From a bacterium (GTDB taxonomy: Bacteria > Elusimicrobiota > Elusimicrobia > Elusimicrobiales > UBA9959), in assembly GCA_021789695.1 (NCBI GenBank), contig JAJYJH010000005.1:1-64000 (forward strand): 64,000 nucleotides of DNA, read 5' to 3'. A program made the translations under genes and the position numbers. The notes under the pieces were generated by a model. That model searched no databases and was not told the origin of the DNA. It worked only from the letters and a program-made list of their open reading frames with translations. Positions 8,250 to 16,874 of the stretch are shown here, piece after piece. Within the stretch, counting starts at the first letter, position 1. Every line of letters begins with the position of its first letter.

Positions 8250-8367
8250 GAGGTTAACGGTCAGAGATACCGGCAGACCTTTATCCTTCAAAACAGGAGG
8301 GGCACGCGGCTATTGCCGTCACGGAACGGGTGGATCTCGACAAAACGCAGATGAAGCAGCGCCGAAG
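8250..8367 (-). pseudogene. broken fragment of a second fic gene
   Basis: On the minus strand, 8303-8367 reads ALLHLRFVEIHPFRDGNSR, nearly the Fic active-site region of the intact gene at 4985-5986; about nine in ten bases match 5420-5482. The GNGR Gly has become Ser and an in-frame TGA follows shortly after. In another frame 8250-8290 reads LKDKGLPVSLTV, matching the intact gene's C-terminal LKGKGLPVSLTL, with about 60 codons deleted between. No intact ORF remains. The rest of the gap 8171-8423 shows no gene. Confidence 0.88.
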
Positions 8368-8423
8368 TATCGCGCAACAACGCGGAAGGTTGACGTAACA
8401 GCTTTGGATAAAATTATCCGGCG

Positions 8424-9596
8424 CTACTTCTGAATCTCCAGCGTATCCACGACCTCCCCGGACTTGTCGTAGACGGTCATCTTCAGGTCCCTGTCCCTGA
8501 CGGCGAAAAAGGCGAAGGTGTACTCCGGCAGGAATTTCGCCGACCAGGGCTCGGTGCGCTGTTCTACGCCGAGGGACATTCCCCCTCCGCCCAGCGTCAC
8601 GTAGGTGACGCCGGCCACCTGGTCGGGGGTCCCGTCCTTCAACGGCACCGTGCGCTCATAATCGCGGTCCTGGCCCTGCAGCACCAGGTCCACACCGTAC
8701 TTTTGGAAGAGCGGCTCCAGCGTCTTTATCTCGCCCTCGCGCGGCTCGGAGCCGGTGGAATAGAGCGGCTCATTCAGCACGACGAACCTCCACGCCTTGT
8801 CCCTGGCGCGGGCGAGCACATACTCCAGCCACTTGTACTGCTTTAGCCCTGGCCTCAGGCCGGGGGCGTAGCGGGCGCCGGCGAAGGCGTTGGCGTCCAG
8901 CACCACGAACCGGGCGTTGCCTATGTCGAAATAGTAGTAATGCGGATAGAGGCCCGTATACGGCACGCTATGGAACGGAACGTAGTTGTAGCGCAGGAAC
9001 TCCCGGCCGGAGGGCTTGTCGTAGTCAGGGCCGTAGTCAGACAGACCCAGCGTCGGAAAGAACGGGACGTGCGCCAGCATGGAGGAATAGGGCACGAAGA
9101 ATTCGTCATCCGCCTCGGAGTCCCTGCCGGAGGAAAGCATGTCCCCGGTGTGCAATAGAAAGTCCGGCGTGAACCTGTCCATCTGCGCCGCCAGGTCCCT
9201 CTGGTCCTGCGAGCCGGAGCCGGACCCGCCGAAGGCCAGGAAGCTGAAGTCCGGCCTGTCCTCTTCTGGGAAGGTGGCGAAAGTGCCCTGGTAGGCCTGG
9301 TAGTCGCAGGTGCTTTGCTCCACAGGCAGGTAGATGCGGTAGCAGTGCGTGGTGTCCGGCAGCAGGCCGTAGAGCTGCACCCGGTGCTCAATGCCGGGCC
9401 CCGCCGGAGTGAGGAAGCGCTCGCAGTCAGGTGCGGCGCCGTAGGAGAGCCAGGCCACCGTGTCGGCATCGGTGCGGAAGCGCACCGTCACGTCGGTGGG
9501 GCCCATGCTCTCCAGGTATGGGCCGCGGGACAGTCCGGCGGCCCCGGCCCTCCCGGAGAGCAGCAGCAGCGGCAGCAACAGCGCGGCGGTCCTCAT
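8424..9596 (-). CDS. exported purple-acid-phosphatase-like protein, probably catalytically dead
   Basis: 390 aa with a clear signal peptide (1-19). An Fn3-like N domain (about 22-110) precedes a calcineurin-type metallophosphoesterase fold (about 115-330), the layout of purple acid phosphatases. The five metal-ligand motifs are mostly changed: GDxG is GGSG (Gly124), GNH(D/E) is GLSD (185-186), the VxxH His is Asn275, and GHDH is GQDR (Gln309, Arg311); only HTGD (Asp152) is kept. The fold seems intact, so a binding role is more likely than catalysis. Its ATG overlaps the adenine deaminase stop (ATGA), so the two are translationally coupled. Confidence 0.8.
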   Translation of the reverse strand: MRTAALLLPLLLLSGRAGAAGLSRGPYLESMGPTDVTVRFRTDADTVAWLSYGAAPDCERFLTPAGPGIEHRVQLYGLLPDTTHCYRIYLPVEQSTCDYQAYQGTFATFPEEDRPDFSFLAFGGSGSGSQDQRDLAAQMDRFTPDFLLHTGDMLSSGRDSEADDEFFVPYSSMLAHVPFFPTLGLSDYGPDYDKPSGREFLRYNYVPFHSVPYTGLYPHYYYFDIGNARFVVLDANAFAGARYAPGLRPGLKQYKWLEYVLARARDKAWRFVVLNEPLYSTGSEPREGEIKTLEPLFQKYGVDLVLQGQDRDYERTVPLKDGTPDQVAGVTYVTLGGGGMSLGVEQRTEPWSAKFLPEYTFAFFAVRDRDLKMTVYDKSGEVVDTLEIQK

Positions 9597-11338
9597 CTAC
9601 CGTCAGACCCGCAGAAGAGCGGCGTGACCTTGAATTTAACCGCGTCGATTACGCCGCGGTCGGTAATCCTGAGTTCTGGGATAGGCGGCAGCGTCAGAAA
9701 GGCCATCGCCATGAAGGGGTCGCTGAGCCTTGAGCCGAGCATCCGGGCGCTCTCGGAGAGGCGCTTGAGCTTCTCGCGCACGAACTCGGAACTGCGGTCC
9801 GACATCAGGCCCGCCACCGGCAGAGGCAGGGCCTCCAGCACCTGGCCATTGAGCGCGGCCACTATGCCGCCCTGCATCTTGACCACCTGCACGGCCGCGG
9901 TGTACATATCCCCGTCGTGCGTGCCGATGACGACTATGTTATGGGAATCATGGGAGACGGAGGAGGCTATCGCGCCCTTCTTCAGGCCGAAGCCCCTCAC
10001 CAGGCCCTTGGCTATGCGGCCGGAGGCCATGTGGCGCTCTATCACGGCTATCTTCAGTATGTCACGCTCCGCGTCTGAGGAAACGTAGCCGCCATCCTGC
10101 TTGACCGCCTCCACCGTCATCTTCGTCACGATCTGGTCCGGGACGACGTTGATGACGCGCGCGTATTTCCCCTCGGCTTTCAGAGCAAAATCCTCGTGCT
10201 CTATCCACTTCACGTTGACGGTGCCGCGGGCTTTTCCCTCGTAATCCTTTATCACGCCGGGCGCGATCTTTCGGTCGGAGGCGACCAGCCTGCCGTTCTT
10301 GAACACCTTGGTTATTTTAAGGCCTTTGAGGTCCTGCAGTATGACGAGGTCCGCCTGGTAGCCAGGGGCTATCGCGCCCAGGTTCTTGAGGCCGAAGTAT
10401 TCGGCCGTGTTGATTGTGGCCATCTGAATCGCGCGGATCGGGTCGACCCCGAGCTTTATCGCCGTGCGGACCAGGTAGTCGATGTGCCCCTGCTTCTCGA
10501 TGTCCTCAAGATGGCGGTCGTCGGTGACGAAAATGAATTTGCGCGAGTTTTCCGAGTTAACCAGCGGCAGCAGGCCGCGAAGGTTCTTGGCGGCCGTGCC
10601 CTCACGGATCATGATATACATGCCGGCGCGCAGCTTCTCGCGGGCTTCGTCCACGTCCGTACACTCGTGGTCGCTGGTGATGCCGGCCGAAACGTAGGCG
10701 TAGAGTTGTTTCCCCTTAAGCATGGGCGCGTGGCCGTCTATCACCTTGCTGCCGGCTATGGCGATCTTCTCCAGCACGCCGCGGTCGCGGAGGATGACGC
10801 CGGGGTAGTTCATCATCTCGCCTATGCCCAGCACGCGCTCGTCGTTGAGCAGCAGCGACAGGTCGTGCGCGTCCAGCTCGGCGCCTGCGGTTTCCAGGGA
10901 GGTGGCCGGCACGCAGGAGGGCAGCATCACGTAGACGCCCAGCACCGCGTTGAGGCTGGAGGACATCATGTAGCGTATCCCGTCGAGACCGAGCACGTTG
11001 GCAATCTCGTGCGGGTCGATGACCACGGAAGTGGTGCCGCAGGGCAGCACGGTGCGGGCGAACTCGGGAACCTTTACCATGGAGCTCTCTATGTGGACAT
11101 GGCCGTCTATGAAGCCGGGGGACACGTAGGCACCCTTCAGGTCCATCGTCTGCTTGGCCTTGTAGTCGCCGAAGCCGACCACCTTGCCGCCGTGCACCGC
11201 CACGTGGGTGCGGTGTATGTCGCCGGAGAAGGTGTTGATCACGCGGGCGTTCCTGAGCAGCAGGTCCACGCGTTTGGCCCCACCTGATATTTCTATCGTA
11301 CTGCGCAGTTTGTTAAGGCTGGAATCGGCTTCCATCAT
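9593..11338 (-). CDS. ade: adenine deaminase
   Basis: 581 aa, the usual size of the Ade family in the amidohydrolase superfamily. It deaminates adenine to hypoxanthine in purine salvage. The metal-binding GFIDGHVHIESSM, the GTTSVVIDPHEIANVLG region and the C-terminal PVAGLMSDR and SHDSHNIVVIGT motifs are all present. AGAGGTG stands before the paired ATG codons at 11333-11338. The metallophosphoesterase-like gene follows in the same operon. Confidence 0.95.
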   Translation of the reverse strand: MMEADSSLNKLRSTIEISGGAKRVDLLLRNARVINTFSGDIHRTHVAVHGGKVVGFGDYKAKQTMDLKGAYVSPGFIDGHVHIESSMVKVPEFARTVLPCGTTSVVIDPHEIANVLGLDGIRYMMSSSLNAVLGVYVMLPSCVPATSLETAGAELDAHDLSLLLNDERVLGIGEMMNYPGVILRDRGVLEKIAIAGSKVIDGHAPMLKGKQLYAYVSAGITSDHECTDVDEAREKLRAGMYIMIREGTAAKNLRGLLPLVNSENSRKFIFVTDDRHLEDIEKQGHIDYLVRTAIKLGVDPIRAIQMATINTAEYFGLKNLGAIAPGYQADLVILQDLKGLKITKVFKNGRLVASDRKIAPGVIKDYEGKARGTVNVKWIEHEDFALKAEGKYARVINVVPDQIVTKMTVEAVKQDGGYVSSDAERDILKIAVIERHMASGRIAKGLVRGFGLKKGAIASSVSHDSHNIVVIGTHDGDMYTAAVQVVKMQGGIVAALNGQVLEALPLPVAGLMSDRSSEFVREKLKRLSESARMLGSRLSDPFMAMAFLTLPPIPELRITDRGVIDAVKFKVTPLFCGSDGR

Positions 11339-11362
11339 AAGTATCGCACCTCTCGTTCCCGG

Positions 11363-11383
11363 ATAATATAATTTTACATATTA
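11363..11383. promoter_or_regulatory. AT-rich divergent promoter region for ade and the histidine kinase
   Basis: A 21-base AT-only-like island in otherwise GC-rich DNA. It holds TATAAT on + (11367-11372) and TATATT-like boxes on -, between the two divergent genes. No good -35 was found on either strand. Confidence 0.4.
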
Positions 11384-11425
11384 CCGGCGCCTTCCGCAAA
11401 ACGGGAGCCTCGCGGCGGTTTTTTT
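11384..11425 (+). terminator. hairpin with T-run before the histidine kinase (possible attenuator)
   Basis: CCGGCG plus CTTCC (11384-11395) can pair with GGGAG plus CGGCGG (about 11403-11418), followed directly by seven Ts. It looks like an intrinsic terminator on the + strand, but no + gene precedes it; it stands 36 bases before the kinase start. If the TATAAT at 11367-11372 is the promoter, this is a leader attenuator. Pairing is imperfect. Confidence 0.4.
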
Positions 11426-11461
11426 GTATCATTTCATGGTTCCGGCGGCCGGGTCAGCACG

Positions 11462-14400
11462 ATGAAAACACGTTTACCCTCCAACTTATGGTCCTTCGCG
11501 GCGGCGGCCACGCTGCTGCTAGTCGCGCCGCTATGTATCCTGCTATACACCAACCTGCTCGACTGGACCAGGACCGAGGTGCGGCTGGCTAACACCCGCG
11601 CCGCCGTCTCCGCAGCGGAAAACCTCTATTCCACCACGCTGGCCGCGGAGTCCGGAGTGCGCACCTACCTGGCCACAGGACACGCCGTCTCACTGGCGGA
11701 CTTAGAGAAGGATACGGCCGCAATGCTACGGGACATCTCCTTTCTGCGCCAGTTCTCCGGGAAGAGGCCGGCTTATTGTGGCAACGTCAACAGGCTCGGC
11801 GAGCTCACCGGGGAGCGCCTCGCCGCTTTCAGGACCTCGATACAGGCCCGCAGGAGCGGCCCCCTCCAGGCAGGCCGGCTGTCGGCGCTGACCCGCCGCG
11901 GGGACGCGCTGACCTTGCGGCTGCGCGACGAGGTCCACGCCATGCTGGGAACGCTCCGCTCGAACCAGGGTCTGATGCGCCTGGAACTTAACGCCGGGAG
12001 AGTGCAGAGCGGCCGCCTGCTGGCTGTAATCTTCTCCGTGCTCTTCATCTTCCTGCTCACGGTTTTTTACGCCCTGCTGCGCGGGGAAGGCAGGAGGCGC
12101 CGCGCCGAACTGGAACTAGCGGACCTCAACGCCAGGCTGCAGAGCGTGCTGGACTCCGCCACCCAGCTCTCGATGATAGCCACCGACCTTTCCGGCAAGA
12201 TAACGCTCTTTAATTCAGGAGCGGAGAAGATGCTGGGCTACTCCACAGCCGAGATGGTTGGCAAGGCCACGCCGGAGCGCATACACTTGAAAGAGGAGGT
12301 CGAGGCCCGGGCCCGGGAGCTCTCCGCTTCGCTGGGGCGCGAGGTTAGTGGCTTCGACGTCTTCGTGGAGCTGGCGCGCGCCGGCGGGCACGAGAGGCGC
12401 GAGTGGACCTACGTCCGTAGGGATGGCACTAAGGTTCCAGTGGAACTGGTGGTCACCGCCATCAAGGACCACTCGGGCCTACTGACTGGCTTCCTCGGGC
12501 TGGCCACGGATATAAGTTCCCGCAAGAGATCCCAGCTTCAGATGCGCAAGCTCTCCACCGCGGTAAAGTCCAGCCCCACCTCAATAGTCATCACCGGTAG
12601 GAATGGCGCGATAGAGTACGTCAACCCGAAATTCCTGGAACTGACGGGCTACGCGGAGAACGAGCTTATCGGCCAGAACCCGCGTCTTATAGCCTCCGGC
12701 AGGACCCCCAAGAGCCTCTACAAAGAGCTATGGGACACGCTGCTCTCAGGCCGTAATTGGCACGGCGAACTGCTGAACCGCAAGAAGAACGGAGAGCTTT
12801 TCTGGGAGTACGCGGACATCTCCCCGGTAAAGGACCCGGCCGGAAATATAACCAATTTCGTCGCGGTGAAGCTGGACATCACCGACCGCAGGCTGGCGCA
12901 GAGGGAGATGGAAAAAGCGCGCGACGCGGCTGTGGAGCTGGCCAGACTAAAATCGGAGTTCCTCGCCAACATGAGCCACGAGATCCGCACCCCGATGAAC
13001 GCGATTATCGGCATGACGGGGCTGCTGCTGGGCACGGAGCTTTCGCCCCGCCAGCGCGAGTACGCCGCCACCATAAGTTCCGCCGGCGAATCGCTGCTGG
13101 ATATAATCAACGACATTCTGGATTTCTCGAAGATAGAGTCCGGCAAGCTACAGATGGAGACGATCGATTTCGGTCTGCGCGAGACAGTTGAAAGCGCGCT
13201 GGACCTGCTTGCCCAGCGCGCCCAGGACAAAGGCCTGGAACTGGCGTCTTTCATCGAGGAGGCTGTGCCGGACGCGCTGCGCGGCGATCCGGGCCGCGTG
13301 CGCCAGATACTGGTCAATCTGGTAGGCAACGCGATAAAGTTTACGGAGAAAGGCGAGATACTGGCGACTGTTTCCGCGGCCGGAACTACGGCGGACGGGG
13401 TAACGCTGCGTTTTTCGGTGAAAGATACCGGGATAGGCATAGCGCCGGGGGCTGGCAGGGACCTCTTCCAGGCCTTCACCCAGGCCGACACCTCCACCAC
13501 GCGCAAATACGGCGGCACGGGACTCGGCCTGTCTATCTGCAAAAAACTGACGGAGCTTATGGGCGGCGAGATAGGTTTTTCAAGCGAGCCCGGCAAAGGC
13601 TCCGAGTTCTGGTTCAGGCTGCCGTTCGGCAGAACCGCCGGGCAGGCAGAAAGCGCACCGCGGAACGCCCTTGAAGGCCTGCGCGTCCTGGTGGTGGACG
13701 ACAACGAGGCCAGCCGGCGGATAGTGGGGCACTACCTGGGCACCTGGAAGATGGACGCCTCCGCCGAGGCCTCGGGGGAAGCCGCCCTAGCCGTCCTGCG
13801 CGGAGCGGCGGCCGACGGCCGCCCCTTCCGCCTCGCCGTGGTGGATATGCAGATGCCGGGCATGGACGGAGCCATGCTGGCCCGGAAGATAAAGGAGGGC
13901 CTCCCGGCCGGAAGTCCGGGCGTAGTCCTGCTTACCCCGCTGGGGCTGGACCTTTCCCGTAAGGAACTGGACGCGGACGGGATTGCCGTCTGCATACACA
14001 AGCCGATGAGGCCCGCCCTGCTCCGCAGCGCCCTCGAAGCCGCGCTGAAAGCGCCCCCCGGCGCGGAGAGAGGGACGGAGCCGCCGAAGGACGGGCCGGC
14101 CCGCAAATATTTCAGGGTGCTGGTGGCCGAGGACAACACAGTCAACCAGAAGGTCGCGCTGAACCAGTTGGAGCGACTGGGTTACGAGGCGGACGTGGCG
14201 GCCAACGGCCTGGAGGCGGTGGAGGCCGTCAGGACTCGCCCTTACGACCTGGTGCTGATGGACTGCCAGATGCCGGAGATGGACGGTTTCCAGGCCGCGG
14301 CCGAAATACGCAGACTGCAGGCGGACGACCAGCGCCGCACGCCGATAGTGGCCATGACGGCCAACGCGCTGAAAGGCGACCAGGAAAAATGCCTTGCCGC

Positions 14401-14818
14401 CGGCATGGACGACTATATACCAAAGCCGGTACGCATCGAGAAGCTGGCCGAGACCCTGAAGCGCTGGGACGCCCCGCTCGACCCTTTTACGATTAAAGAC
14501 CTGGAAGAGGTGGGAGGCAGGAACGCCCCGGAGTTCCTCTCAGACCTGGCCGAGGCCTATCTGAGGGACCTTAGGGCGCGCCTGGAGGCTATAACCTCCG
14601 CCGCAGCCGCAGGCGACGCGGAGGCGCTGCGCAAGGCCGCCCACTCGCTCAAAGGAAGCAGCGCCAACCTCGGCGCGCGCCGCATACAGAAGCTCTGCGA
14701 TATGCTGGAGCAGGGCGGCGCCTCCGGAGATCTGCGCAGAGCCGGGGAGCTGCTGGCGGCTCTGGCTGCCGCCGCTCGCGAGACGGCACCGGCCCTGGCT
14801 GCGCTGATACAAGGATAA
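11462..14818 (+). CDS. hybrid sensor histidine kinase (CHASE3-PAS-PAS-HK-REC-REC-HPt)
   Basis: 1118 aa, inner membrane. TM segments near 9-31 and 186-205 enclose a CHASE3-like sensor. Two PAS/PAC domains follow (about 226-355 and 363-485), then HisKA with phospho-acceptor His506 in NMSHEIRTPMN, an ATPase domain (about 610-725), receiver 1 (Asp795 in VVDMQMPGMDG), receiver 2 (Asp934 in LMDCQMPEMDG) and an HPt domain (His1061 in AAHSLKGSS). This is a full phosphorelay in one chain, as in BarA-type kinases; a separate output regulator is not in the window. The signal sensed is unknown. No clear Shine-Dalgarno. Confidence 0.93.
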   Translation: MKTRLPSNLWSFAAAATLLLVAPLCILLYTNLLDWTRTEVRLANTRAAVSAAENLYSTTLAAESGVRTYLATGHAVSLADLEKDTAAMLRDISFLRQFSGKRPAYCGNVNRLGELTGERLAAFRTSIQARRSGPLQAGRLSALTRRGDALTLRLRDEVHAMLGTLRSNQGLMRLELNAGRVQSGRLLAVIFSVLFIFLLTVFYALLRGEGRRRRAELELADLNARLQSVLDSATQLSMIATDLSGKITLFNSGAEKMLGYSTAEMVGKATPERIHLKEEVEARARELSASLGREVSGFDVFVELARAGGHERREWTYVRRDGTKVPVELVVTAIKDHSGLLTGFLGLATDISSRKRSQLQMRKLSTAVKSSPTSIVITGRNGAIEYVNPKFLELTGYAENELIGQNPRLIASGRTPKSLYKELWDTLLSGRNWHGELLNRKKNGELFWEYADISPVKDPAGNITNFVAVKLDITDRRLAQREMEKARDAAVELARLKSEFLANMSHEIRTPMNAIIGMTGLLLGTELSPRQREYAATISSAGESLLDIINDILDFSKIESGKLQMETIDFGLRETVESALDLLAQRAQDKGLELASFIEEAVPDALRGDPGRVRQILVNLVGNAIKFTEKGEILATVSAAGTTADGVTLRFSVKDTGIGIAPGAGRDLFQAFTQADTSTTRKYGGTGLGLSICKKLTELMGGEIGFSSEPGKGSEFWFRLPFGRTAGQAESAPRNALEGLRVLVVDDNEASRRIVGHYLGTWKMDASAEASGEAALAVLRGAAADGRPFRLAVVDMQMPGMDGAMLARKIKEGLPAGSPGVVLLTPLGLDLSRKELDADGIAVCIHKPMRPALLRSALEAALKAPPGAERGTEPPKDGPARKYFRVLVAEDNTVNQKVALNQLERLGYEADVAANGLEAVEAVRTRPYDLVLMDCQMPEMDGFQAAAEIRRLQADDQRRTPIVAMTANALKGDQEKCLAAGMDDYIPKPVRIEKLAETLKRWDAPLDPFTIKDLEEVGGRNAPEFLSDLAEAYLRDLRARLEAITSAAAAGDAEALRKAAHSLKGSSANLGARRIQKLCDMLEQGGASGDLRRAGELLAALAAAARETAPALAALIQG

Positions 14819-14847
14819 GAGCCACCAGTCCCGGACCGCCACAGGAT

Positions 14848-15621
14848 ATGCATATGATGCACTCCGCGCAAACCCTGCTGCCGCTGGCCTCGCTGGTCTT
14901 CCTGGCCGGCTTCGTGGATTCCATCGCCGGCGGCGGCGGGCTGATAACCCTGCCCGCCTACCTGGCCCACGGCCTGGACCCTGCGCTGCTGCTGGGGACC
15001 AATAAACTTTCTTCAGCGATGGGCACCTCGGTGGCCGCCGCTAAGTTGATAAAGGAGGCGCGCTTCGGCTGGGACTTCCTGTTCATCCTCATCGTACTGG
15101 CGGCCGGCGGCTCGTACCTGGGCGCCCGCGCCATCTCGCTGGTTCCGCCGGAACTGATACGCTACCTGCTGATAGTGGCGCTGCCGCCGGTGGCTATCTT
15201 CCTGGGCGCCAGGAAGACCTTCGGCCTGGCCGACACCAGCGCGGCCTACCCGGAGTGGACGCTGCTGCGCCGCTCGGGCGGCCTGGCCTTCTTCGTCAGC
15301 GTTTACGACGGGTTGTTGGGCCCGGGGACGGGCACATTCCTGGCGGTGGGCTTCGCCAGGCTCTGCGGCTACGACCTGCTGCGCTCCACGGCGCTGGCCA
15401 AGTTGCTGAACCTGGTCTCCAACGTTTCGGCCCTGGCCACGTTCCTGTGGTTGGGAAGGGTCGACCTGCGGCTGGGCCTGGCCATGGGCGCGGCGGGGAT
15501 GGCGGGCAACTTCGCCGGCTCGCACGTGGCGCTGAAGAAGGGCGCCTGGGTGATACGCCCGATGCTCTTCCTGGTTTCCGCGGCGCTGCTGGCCAGGATA
15601 GCCTGGTCCATGCTGGGCTAG
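14848..15621 (+). CDS. TSUP family permease (TauE/SafE, YfcA-like)
   Basis: 257 aa with about eight hydrophobic segments. The family start FVDSIAGGGGLITLPAYL and the loop GTNKLSSAMGT are typical of YfcA-like sulfite/sulfonate exporters; the C half repeats the pattern (GLLGPGTGTFLAVGF). The substrate is unproven. It follows the kinase by 29 bases; AGGA before ATGs at 14848 and 14854 allows either start. Convergent with pgeF, 7 bases apart. Confidence 0.85.
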   Translation: MHMMHSAQTLLPLASLVFLAGFVDSIAGGGGLITLPAYLAHGLDPALLLGTNKLSSAMGTSVAAAKLIKEARFGWDFLFILIVLAAGGSYLGARAISLVPPELIRYLLIVALPPVAIFLGARKTFGLADTSAAYPEWTLLRRSGGLAFFVSVYDGLLGPGTGTFLAVGFARLCGYDLLRSTALAKLLNLVSNVSALATFLWLGRVDLRLGLAMGAAGMAGNFAGSHVALKKGAWVIRPMLFLVSAALLARIAWSMLG

Positions 15622-15628
15622 TCCACCG

Positions 15629-16408
15629 TCACTTCAGCATGGCCAGCAGGCCGAACCGCCCCGTCCTTTCCCCGTCCCTGCGCCAGGAATAGAACAGTTC
15701 CTTTTCTGAGTACGTGCAGAGGTGCATGGACTCGTACCGCCGCACTCCGAGCGACTCGAGCCTCAGCCTCAGCAACTCGCGCAGATTGAAGAAGTGGCGC
15801 CCCTCTTTCAGCATCAGAAAGGGTCTGTCGGCCCCGGCAGGGTAGAAGGACTTGAGGACTTTTAGGAAATCCTCCCTGACCGGGTAATTCGCCGCCGAGA
15901 TCATCGGCGAAACCCCGGCGCAGACGTCGCCCGGCTCGGTGCCGAAGTTCAGCCTCATTACGTTCAGGACCGAGCCGTAAACGTCCAGCAACGCGCCGCG
16001 CCAGCCGCTATGCGCCACAGCCGCCGCCCTGTGGACGCTGTCATAGAAGACCGTCAACGCGCAGTCGGCGGACACGGCCAGCAGCGGAACGCCAGGCTCC
16101 GCCGTGACAAGCGCGTCGGTGTTCTCCGCCGGCACCCCGCCGGCGCGGACCACAGCCACGTTGGCTGTGTGGCGCTGGCGCATACGCGCCAGCCTGCCCG
16201 GCTCCGCTCCCAGCGCAGCGCAGAAAAGGGCCAGGTTGCGCTCCACCTTTTCAGGCGCGTCGCCGGACTCAGTCCCCAGATTGAGCTCCGCGTACCCGCC
16301 CGCGCTCCCGCCGCCCGCCCTGGTTGAGACGGCGCACTCCAGCCCCGGTTCGTCCCTGAAGACGTCGAACCGCAGCAGTTTCAGACCGTTGCGTTCTTCC
16401 GTGTGCAT
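15629..16408 (-). CDS. pgeF: PgeF/YfiH (DUF152) family multi-copper-oxidase-like protein
   Basis: 259 aa. The family zinc/active-site residues are present as QRHTANV, VSADCALTVF and AVAHSGWRGAL (His, Cys, His). Relatives edit wrongly built peptidoglycan precursors (PgeF) or act on purine nucleosides (LACC1 type). GGGGG stands before the ATG at 16408. The segment usually read as IGPxIGPCCYEV is divergent here (GVSPMISAANYPV), so the substrate may differ. Confidence 0.85.
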   Translation of the reverse strand: MHTEERNGLKLLRFDVFRDEPGLECAVSTRAGGGSAGGYAELNLGTESGDAPEKVERNLALFCAALGAEPGRLARMRQRHTANVAVVRAGGVPAENTDALVTAEPGVPLLAVSADCALTVFYDSVHRAAAVAHSGWRGALLDVYGSVLNVMRLNFGTEPGDVCAGVSPMISAANYPVREDFLKVLKSFYPAGADRPFLMLKEGRHFFNLRELLRLRLESLGVRRYESMHLCTYSEKELFYSWRRDGERTGRFGLLAMLK

Positions 16409-16430
16409 TTTTCCCCCGACGCCCGCTATT

Positions 16431-16439
16431 TGTTATCAT
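16431..16439 (+). promoter_or_regulatory. extended -10 promoter of the acetyltransferase gene
   Basis: TGTTATCAT (TGn plus TATCAT) ends 9 bases before the ATG at 16449. With no Shine-Dalgarno between, the mRNA would start within about 3 bases of the start codon. Confidence 0.4.
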
Positions 16440-16448
16440 CTAGTTAAG

Positions 16449-16874
16449 ATGACCGATTTCAAAGTCCGGCTGGTCCGCAGACCTCCCCCCCGGCTCCTGA
16501 AAGGCATTATAACACTTTACCGCTCACACGGCTGGTGGAAGCCAGGCGACACCGCCGCGGGCCTGCGCGGCTCCATCGCGGGCAGCCACTGCTTCGCGGT
16601 GGCCGTCTCTGACGGCAGGGTCATAGGCATAGGCAGGGCCATCAGCGACGGCGCCTCCGACGCCTACATACAGGACATGGCCGTCCTCCCAGAGGCGCGC
16701 TCGAAAGGGGTCGGCACGGCGCTGCTCAAGGCCGTCATGGACAGGCTCCACAAGGACGGCATAACATGGGTGGCCCTGATAGCACAGGACAACTCGGCCC
16801 ATTTCTACCGCAAGGCCGGCTTCAGGGCCCTTAAGAGAGCCCACCCGATGCTCTCCTCAAAGACCTATGTTTAA
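16449..16874 (+). CDS. GNAT family N-acetyltransferase
   Basis: 141 aa, a full single GNAT domain. The acetyl-CoA loop is LPEARSKGVGTALLKAVMD, and the C-terminal NSAHFYRKAGFRAL is typical. The target is unknown. The ATG at 16449 is chosen because the frame upstream, open from 16104, lies inside pgeF on the other strand and looks non-coding. It overlaps the next gene by 8 bases. Confidence 0.85.
   Translation: MTDFKVRLVRRPPPRLLKGIITLYRSHGWWKPGDTAAGLRGSIAGSHCFAVAVSDGRVIGIGRAISDGASDAYIQDMAVLPEARSKGVGTALLKAVMDRLHKDGITWVALIAQDNSAHFYRKAGFRALKRAHPMLSSKTYV

Noticed and set aside
8248-8433. Small + strand ORF of 61 codons
   Set aside because: It is antisense to the recognisable fic fragment and has no ribosome site.
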